A stretch of 64,000 nucleotides of DNA, from the NCBI GenBank assembly GCA_028279555.1, contig JANQNO010000008.1, positions 1 through 64,000 on the forward strand, read 5' to 3'. Numbering within the stretch: the stretch's first letter is position 1; the number at the start of each line of letters is the position of its first letter. Of this stretch, positions 59,674-64,000 are shown piece by piece. The stretch comes from Sphingorhabdus sp. GTDB lineage: Bacteria > Pseudomonadota > Alphaproteobacteria > Sphingomonadales > Sphingomonadaceae. The notes beneath the pieces were generated by a model. That model searched no databases. It saw only the letters and a program-made list of their open reading frames with translations, and was not told the origin of the DNA. A program made the position numbers and the translations under genes.

Positions 59674-60870
59674 TTAGGCTGCCTTCACCTGCGCATAGGC
59701 CCATTCGATCCAGGGCAGCAGGCGCTTCAGATCTTCTTCCTCGACGGTCGAGCCGCACCAGATCCGCAAGCTCGGCGGAGCATCACGATAACCGTTAAAA
59801 TCATAGCCCACGCCGCGTTCTTCCAGCATCGCTGCGATCTGCTTAGGCACGGCGGCCTGAGATTCTGCGTTCAGGCTTTCATACCAATCGCCCTGGAAAA
59901 CCATACAAATGCCGGTATTGGTCCGCTTGGCCGGATCGGATACCATGTTCCGCAGCCAAGGCGTTGCCTCGATCCAGTCATGGACGATCTTCGCATTGCG
60001 GTCTGCACGGGCATGCAGCTCGGCCAGCCCACCTATCGACTTCGCCCATTCGAGCGCAGCGATATAGTCTTCGGTCGCGAGCAGCGATGGCGTATTGATG
60101 GTCGCGCCCTCGAAGATAGCGCGATTGAGTTTTTCGCCCTTCTTGATGCGGAAAATTTTGGGAAGCGGCCATTCGGGATCGTAACTCTCGATCCGCTCGA
60201 TCGCGCGCGGGCTGAGGATCAGCATGCCGTGACCGGCTTCCGAGCCCATCACTTTCTGCCAGCTATAGGTTGTGGCATCGAGCTTCGACCAGTCCATGGG
60301 CTGCGCGAAAATCGCGCTGGTTGCATCGTTGATCGTTACACCCTCGCGCTCTGCCGAAATCCAGTCTGTATCGGGAATCTTCGCGCCAGACGTCGTGCCG
60401 TTATAGGTGAAGACGATATCATCGCCCGGGTCGATCTGCGACAGGTCTGGTATCTCGCCATAATCCGCATCGAGCACGGTCAGACCCGGCAGTTTTAGCT
60501 GCTTCACTGCGTCCTGGATCCACACATTGCCGAAGCTCTCCCACGCGGCAACGGTGGCAGGCCTTGCGCCCAGCATGTTCCACATCGCCATCTCGACCGC
60601 GCCGGTATCCGATGCGGGAACGATGCCGATTAAATAATCATCGGGAATACCCAGAATTTCGCGGCTCAAATCGATCGCATATTTCAGCCGCCCCTTACCC
60701 GCCTTCGAGCGGTGCGAGCGGCCCATGGCGGATGTGCCAATCTTGTCCAGCGACCAGCCGGGGAATTTGGCGGTCGGACCCGAAGAAAAATTCGGGCATT
60801 CGGGTTTGAGCGAGGGTTCGGGAACGGAATCCGGGCGCAACTCCGGCGTCTGCGCATTTACTTCGGTCAT
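59674..60870 (-). CDS. serC: Phosphoserine aminotransferase
   Basis: The 398-aa PLP enzyme transfers the amino group of glutamate to 3-phosphohydroxypyruvate. The PLP lysine is in YSWQKVMGSEAGHGM, and PNFSSGPTAKFPGW opens the fold. It is the long alphaproteobacterial form with an N-terminal extension. AAGGAG lies 9 nt before the ATG, right after the candidate leader RNA. It is the first gene of the serC-serA-hisZ-purA run. Confidence 0.96.
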   Translation of the reverse strand: MTEVNAQTPELRPDSVPEPSLKPECPNFSSGPTAKFPGWSLDKIGTSAMGRSHRSKAGKGRLKYAIDLSREILGIPDDYLIGIVPASDTGAVEMAMWNMLGARPATVAAWESFGNVWIQDAVKQLKLPGLTVLDADYGEIPDLSQIDPGDDIVFTYNGTTSGAKIPDTDWISAEREGVTINDATSAIFAQPMDWSKLDATTYSWQKVMGSEAGHGMLILSPRAIERIESYDPEWPLPKIFRIKKGEKLNRAIFEGATINTPSLLATEDYIAALEWAKSIGGLAELHARADRNAKIVHDWIEATPWLRNMVSDPAKRTNTGICMVFQGDWYESLNAESQAAVPKQIAAMLEERGVGYDFNGYRDAPPSLRIWCGSTVEEEDLKRLLPWIEWAYAQVKAA

Positions 60871-60892
60871 GTTTCGCTTCTCCTTGCAGAGA

Positions 60893-60929
60893 GCACGCGC
60901 GGCGTTGGGACCGCGTGGCCCGGAGCCGC
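60893..60929 (-). ncRNA. Candidate serC-motif leader RNA
   Basis: The GC-rich segment reads GCGGCTCCGGGCCACGCGG then TCCCAACGCCGCGCGTGC on the minus strand and ends 22 nt upstream of the serC start. GGGCC-ACGC-GG-U-CCC forms a small hairpin. It matches my memory of the serC RNA motif, a conserved putative cis-regulatory RNA found upstream of serC in alphaproteobacteria. I cannot run a covariance search, and its ligand is not established. Confidence 0.5.
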
Positions 60930-61076
60930 ATTAAGCGTCGCGACCATTCCGCACAAGCAAAAATATATGCAGCGCAGCATATTCGGCCAAGACAGTGCGG
61001 CCATCGGTTCTTGTCGCGGGACAGGAACCTCTCGCATTTAGCCAATATTAACAATGGTAAGGGCATTCTCGCTGCC

Positions 61077-61733
61077 ATGAACGCCGCTATTCCCGCCGCA
61101 GCTCTCTTAACGTCCACTTTGCTGCTCGCCGCCTGCATTCCGGGAAAGACCGAAGCTCCGGCCCAAAGCAACAAGCAGAGCAGCTTTGTCTCTCAAAATG
61201 CCCGCCAATGTATTGCCGATTTGAAGTCGGCCAATGTAAATTTCCGGTTGCTGGCGAACCGCGATTATGGCGGCGGATGCCGCGCCCATGATGCAGTGCA
61301 GCTACTCGATTTTGGAACGCCGACAACCAATCTTGGGCCAATGACTTGCCAATTGGCATCGGGTTTTACGGGCTGGACGCGCGACATCGTCCGGCCAGCG
61401 GCACGCAAATATTTCGGTAGCCGGCTGGCAAAAATCGAGACGTCCGGCACATATAGCTGCCGGCGGATCAGCGGTAGCGGCAACCTCTCCCAGCATGCCT
61501 TCGCAAACGCCATCGACATCTTCGGCTTTGTGCTCGAAGATGGGCGGCGCATTACCCTTCTCGGCGGATGGAATGGCAAGAAATCCGAACAGCGTTTCCT
61601 TCGCCATATTCAGGAAGAGGCCTGCGGACGTTTCGGCACCGTGCTTGGTCCCCGTTATGATCGCCAGCATGCGGATCATTTTCACTTCGATATGAAACCG
61701 TCGCGTATGAATGGAAATGCTTTTTGCCGATAA
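61077..61733 (+). CDS. Extensin-family lipoprotein (M15-like)
   Basis: This 218-aa protein has a lipobox LLAAC (Cys20) and an extensin-like C-terminal domain. The motifs SGTYSCRRI, SQHAFANAIDIFGF and RQHADHFHFD resemble zinc-binding M15/DacB-type peptidoglycan peptidases. This suggests a periplasmic wall-modifying role. The ATG at 61077 is chosen because a longer frame would lose the signal peptide. It is divergent from serC. Confidence 0.88.
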   Translation: MNAAIPAAALLTSTLLLAACIPGKTEAPAQSNKQSSFVSQNARQCIADLKSANVNFRLLANRDYGGGCRAHDAVQLLDFGTPTTNLGPMTCQLASGFTGWTRDIVRPAARKYFGSRLAKIETSGTYSCRRISGSGNLSQHAFANAIDIFGFVLEDGRRITLLGGWNGKKSEQRFLRHIQEEACGRFGTVLGPRYDRQHADHFHFDMKPSRMNGNAFCR

Positions 61734-61771
61734 GGCATGGCCATATGCGCATATCCCGCTAAACAGGCCGC

Positions 61772-62644
61772 ATGACAAAAAAAGACATCAAGGATCGCCG
61801 CTTTTACGAAGCAAAACAGGAGGCCCGTTTTGCCGAGGCGGCACCGCACGAAACGCCGCAGACGCAGGATCCGGCCTACCGGCTGGCATTTCAGGATACC
61901 GAATTCCTGCTGCGCGACGAGCTTCGGCCGGTGCGGTTTCAGCTGGAACTGCTCAAGCCGGAAATGCTCCTCAACGAGGCCGGTATCGCTTCGACATTGG
62001 TGATCTATGGTTCGGCCCGTATACCCGAGCCAGCCAAGGCGGATGAGAAAATTGCCGCCGCCAAAACCGATCGCGAAAAGATCATAGCACAGCGGCTGAA
62101 GGACAAGTCTCGCTACTATGACGAGGCGCGCAAGCTTGCGCGTCTGGCCAGTGATTGCGGTATTGCCAGCGATGAAGGGCAGCGGCATTTCGTGGTGACA
62201 TCAGGTGGCGGCCCTTCGATCATGGAAGCCGCCAACCGCGGCGCGCAGGATGCCGGCAAGGATTCGATCGGCCTGAATATCGTGCTGCCGCATGAGCAGG
62301 CCCCCAACGAATTTGTGACGCCCAGCCTGAGCTTTCAGTTTCACTATTTTGCGCTCAGAAAGATGCATTTCCTGATGCGCGCCAGGGCGGTTGCGGTTTT
62401 CCCTGGCGGCTTTGGTACCTTCGACGAGTTTTTCGAGCTGTTGACGCTGATTCAAACCGGCAAGATGGAACCGGTGCCCATCCTGCTATTCGGCAAGCAA
62501 TTCTGGAACCGTGTGGTGAATTTTGAGGAACTGGCGCTAGAGGGCACGATCAGTCCGCGCGATCTGGAGCTGTTCCAGATGGTGGATGATGCAGACGAAG
62601 CCTGGAAAATTGTTCAGCGATTCTATGAACTGGACTGCAGCTAA
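61772..62644 (+). CDS. TIGR00730/LOG-family Rossmann-fold protein
   Basis: This 290-aa protein contains the lysine-decarboxylase-like/LOG signature PGGFGTFDEFFE and TSGGGPSIMEAANRG. LOG proteins hydrolyse nucleoside 5'-monophosphates such as cytokinin ribotides; the bacterial role is often purine nucleotide salvage. The N-terminal 60 residues are an extension beyond the core. The preceding extensin gene is 38 bp upstream on the same strand. Confidence 0.9.
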   Translation: MTKKDIKDRRFYEAKQEARFAEAAPHETPQTQDPAYRLAFQDTEFLLRDELRPVRFQLELLKPEMLLNEAGIASTLVIYGSARIPEPAKADEKIAAAKTDREKIIAQRLKDKSRYYDEARKLARLASDCGIASDEGQRHFVVTSGGGPSIMEAANRGAQDAGKDSIGLNIVLPHEQAPNEFVTPSLSFQFHYFALRKMHFLMRARAVAVFPGGFGTFDEFFELLTLIQTGKMEPVPILLFGKQFWNRVVNFEELALEGTISPRDLELFQMVDDADEAWKIVQRFYELDCS

Positions 62645-62681
62645 GCCAGAGCCGCTATTTCCTGACCCGGATCGATAATGG

Positions 62682-63323
62682 CTATTCAGTAGCCTCGGCT
62701 TGCGCATCGATCGCTTGATCGGCAGCGACCTGCTCGGCATCGAGCGACGGCTGCCCTTCGGTAGCGGCATCACCAGCAGCCTCACCCTCAGCGGCTGCAT
62801 CCGCAGCTGGAGCAGCGGGAAGCGGCAGGCTTGAACCCTGGCTGTTCATATAGGCAAGCAAATTTGCTCTTTCCTGCGCATCGCTTATCCCGGGAAAGCT
62901 CATCTTGTTGCCGGGCGCGTATCTTTTCGGACTTGCCAGCCAGGCATCCATATTTTCCCAGGTCCAGTTGCCGCCCATATCTTTCAGCGCGCTTGAATAG
63001 GCAAAGCCGCCCGCCGCCTTGGCCTTGCCCATAATGGCGTGGATATTCGGACCAACACCGTCGGCACCACCAGCGGCGATCGTGTGGCATGCGGTGCATT
63101 TTGCGAAAGCTGTCTCACCCTTCGCTGCATCTGCCGAGGCGAGCAGCGTCGCAAGCGGGATGGCTTCCTCTTCGCCTCCACCTCCACCTTCGGCAGCAGC
63201 GATGGCATATCCCTCTTGCTCCGGCTCTTTGGCATGGAATATCTGGCCGAACAGAATGCCCGAACCCAGCGCGACGATGCCCGCGCCCAACACCCAGCCT
63301 GCAATTGTATTACTGTCGCTCAT
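62682..63323 (-). CDS. Membrane-anchored class I cytochrome c (CycM-like)
   Basis: The 213-aa protein has an N-terminal TM anchor (AGWVLGAGIVALGSGILFG, about 8-26) and a Gly/Glu linker. A mitochondrial-type cytochrome c domain follows, with heme site CTACH (76-80) and Met141 ligand (NKMSFPGI). A roughly 50-residue Ala/Glu/Asp-rich tail follows the heme domain. It resembles alphaproteobacterial CycM-type electron carriers to cytochrome oxidase. It is divergent from pheA. Confidence 0.92.
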   Translation of the reverse strand: MSDSNTIAGWVLGAGIVALGSGILFGQIFHAKEPEQEGYAIAAAEGGGGGEEEAIPLATLLASADAAKGETAFAKCTACHTIAAGGADGVGPNIHAIMGKAKAAGGFAYSSALKDMGGNWTWENMDAWLASPKRYAPGNKMSFPGISDAQERANLLAYMNSQGSSLPLPAAPAADAAAEGEAAGDAATEGQPSLDAEQVAADQAIDAQAEATE

Positions 63324-63508
63324 TGTGAAAATCGGCCCTGTCTTGCGGCGAAAGTCCAAAGCTCCCGCCCGTCTCGTTGAATCTTCTGCTCCTCTAGGGC
63401 CGCAGGCGAAGCCGCGCAAGTGCGTATATGGTCGTGCCGCTTGCAGTTCGTTTCATTGCCGATGGGGCTTGCCGACGCGGTGGCACTACCCTATCGCGCA
63501 TCGCCAAT

Positions 63509-64000
63509 ATGGACAGCTTTCCCGACATCGCCCTCAAGCAGGCAAAAGATATGGCCGCGGCGGCAGCGGAAACCCCTGCCCTTGCTGTTGCATTCCAGGG
63601 CGCGCCCGGTGCCAATTCGCATCTGGCGGCGCTCGAATATGAGGAGGGTTGCCTGCCGCTTCCCTGCTTCTCCTTCGAGGATGCCATCGACGCTGTAAAA
63701 GATAGCCGCGCAGACCGCGCCATCATCCCGATCGAAAACAGCCTGCATGGCCGCGTGGCCGACATACATTTTCTGCTGCCCGAAAGCGGGCTATCGATCA
63801 TTGCCGAGCATTTCATGCCCATTCGCCATTGCCTGATGGCAAAGGATGCAGGGGCCAAGCTGACCAGCGCCATGAGCCATCCGCAAGCACTGGGCCAATG
63901 CCGCCATTATTTGCGCGAACGAGGTATCATCCCGGTTGCCTATGCCGACACCGCAGCAGCAGCAGCCTATGTGGCAGGAAATGACGATGCAGGTGCCGCA
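63509..64000 (+). CDS. pheA: Prephenate dehydratase, N-terminal part (cut by window end)
   Basis: The frame is open from ATG 63509 to the window end (164 codons). It begins MDSFPDIALKQAKDMAAAAA, then VAFQGAPGANSH, IPIENSLHGRVADIHFLL and MSHPQALGQC, which are the diagnostic blocks of the prephenate dehydratase catalytic domain. It produces phenylpyruvate in phenylalanine synthesis; a C-terminal ACT domain is expected beyond the window. Monofunctional, no chorismate mutase domain at the N-terminus. Confidence 0.94.
   Translation, partial: MDSFPDIALKQAKDMAAAAAETPALAVAFQGAPGANSHLAALEYEEGCLPLPCFSFEDAIDAVKDSRADRAIIPIENSLHGRVADIHFLLPESGLSIIAEHFMPIRHCLMAKDAGAKLTSAMSHPQALGQCRHYLRERGIIPVAYADTAAAAAYVAGNDDAGAA

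Overview
The window is chromosomal DNA from an alphaproteobacterium, most likely order Sphingomonadales (Sphingomonas/Sphingopyxis/Sphingorhabdus-like). The evidence is the moderately high GC content, a complete exosortase-A (XrtA) exopolysaccharide operon of the sphingomonad type, an F1 ATPase operon atpHAGDC split from F0 with a very short epsilon subunit, a 180-kDa-class NAD-glutamate dehydrogenase, HisZ next to PurA, and several copies of the GAGCYTGTCGAAG hairpin repeat typical of sphingomonad intergenic regions. No species can be assigned from the sequence alone.

Layout. 1-2.1 kb: the tail of an RHS-repeat protein, then a DUF1826 + CobW-type zinc metallochaperone pair. 2.1-4.5 kb: recR (minus) and fmt-truA (plus). 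4.6-17.5 kb: a ten-gene minus-strand XrtA/PEP-CTERM operon. In transcription order it holds the export lipoprotein, chain-length determinant, tyrosine autokinase, outer-membrane barrel, ATPase, deacetylase, FemAB-like protein, glycosyltransferase, exosortase A-EpsI and amidotransferase; most junctions are 4-nt ATGA-type overlaps. 18-21.3 kb: a PEP mutase-family enzyme, Ada, an unknown exported protein and a dienelactone hydrolase. 21.4-26.5 kb: the F1 operon, carrying a hairpin repeat between atpA and atpG and an uncharacterised 58-codon cysteine protein between atpD and atpC. 26.5-33 kb: O-antigen ligase, two DMT exporters, an orphan CpaF ATPase, a nitrilase-family amidase and small membrane proteins. 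33-41 kb: galE, hslVU, an M16 zinc protease, a CinA-like protein and map. 41-46.3 kb: a RES-Xre toxin-antitoxin pair, argC, an NlpC/P60 hydrolase, an M17 aminopeptidase and a doubly anchored lipoprotein. 46.3-54.6 kb: a Baeyer-Villiger-type monooxygenase, then a giant NAD-glutamate dehydrogenase divergent from a dicarboxylate/glutamate symporter, with a perfect 24-bp palindrome between them. 54.6-61 kb: an L,D-transpeptidase, a MITE-like element, then purA, hisZ, serA and serC, with a candidate serC-motif leader RNA. 61-64 kb: an extensin-family lipoprotein, a LOG-family protein, a membrane-anchored cytochrome c, and the start of prephenate dehydratase, cut by the window end.

Functional themes. 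The EPS operon, galE and the O-antigen ligase suggest strong investment in surface polysaccharide. No PEP-CTERM substrate, priming sugar transferase or PrsK/PrsR regulator is visible here, so those must lie elsewhere. The glutamate symporter/dehydrogenase pair looks like a co-regulated uptake and catabolism module. The serC-serA-hisZ-purA run is a biosynthetic cluster. No rRNA, tRNA, CRISPR array or intact IS element was found by eye.
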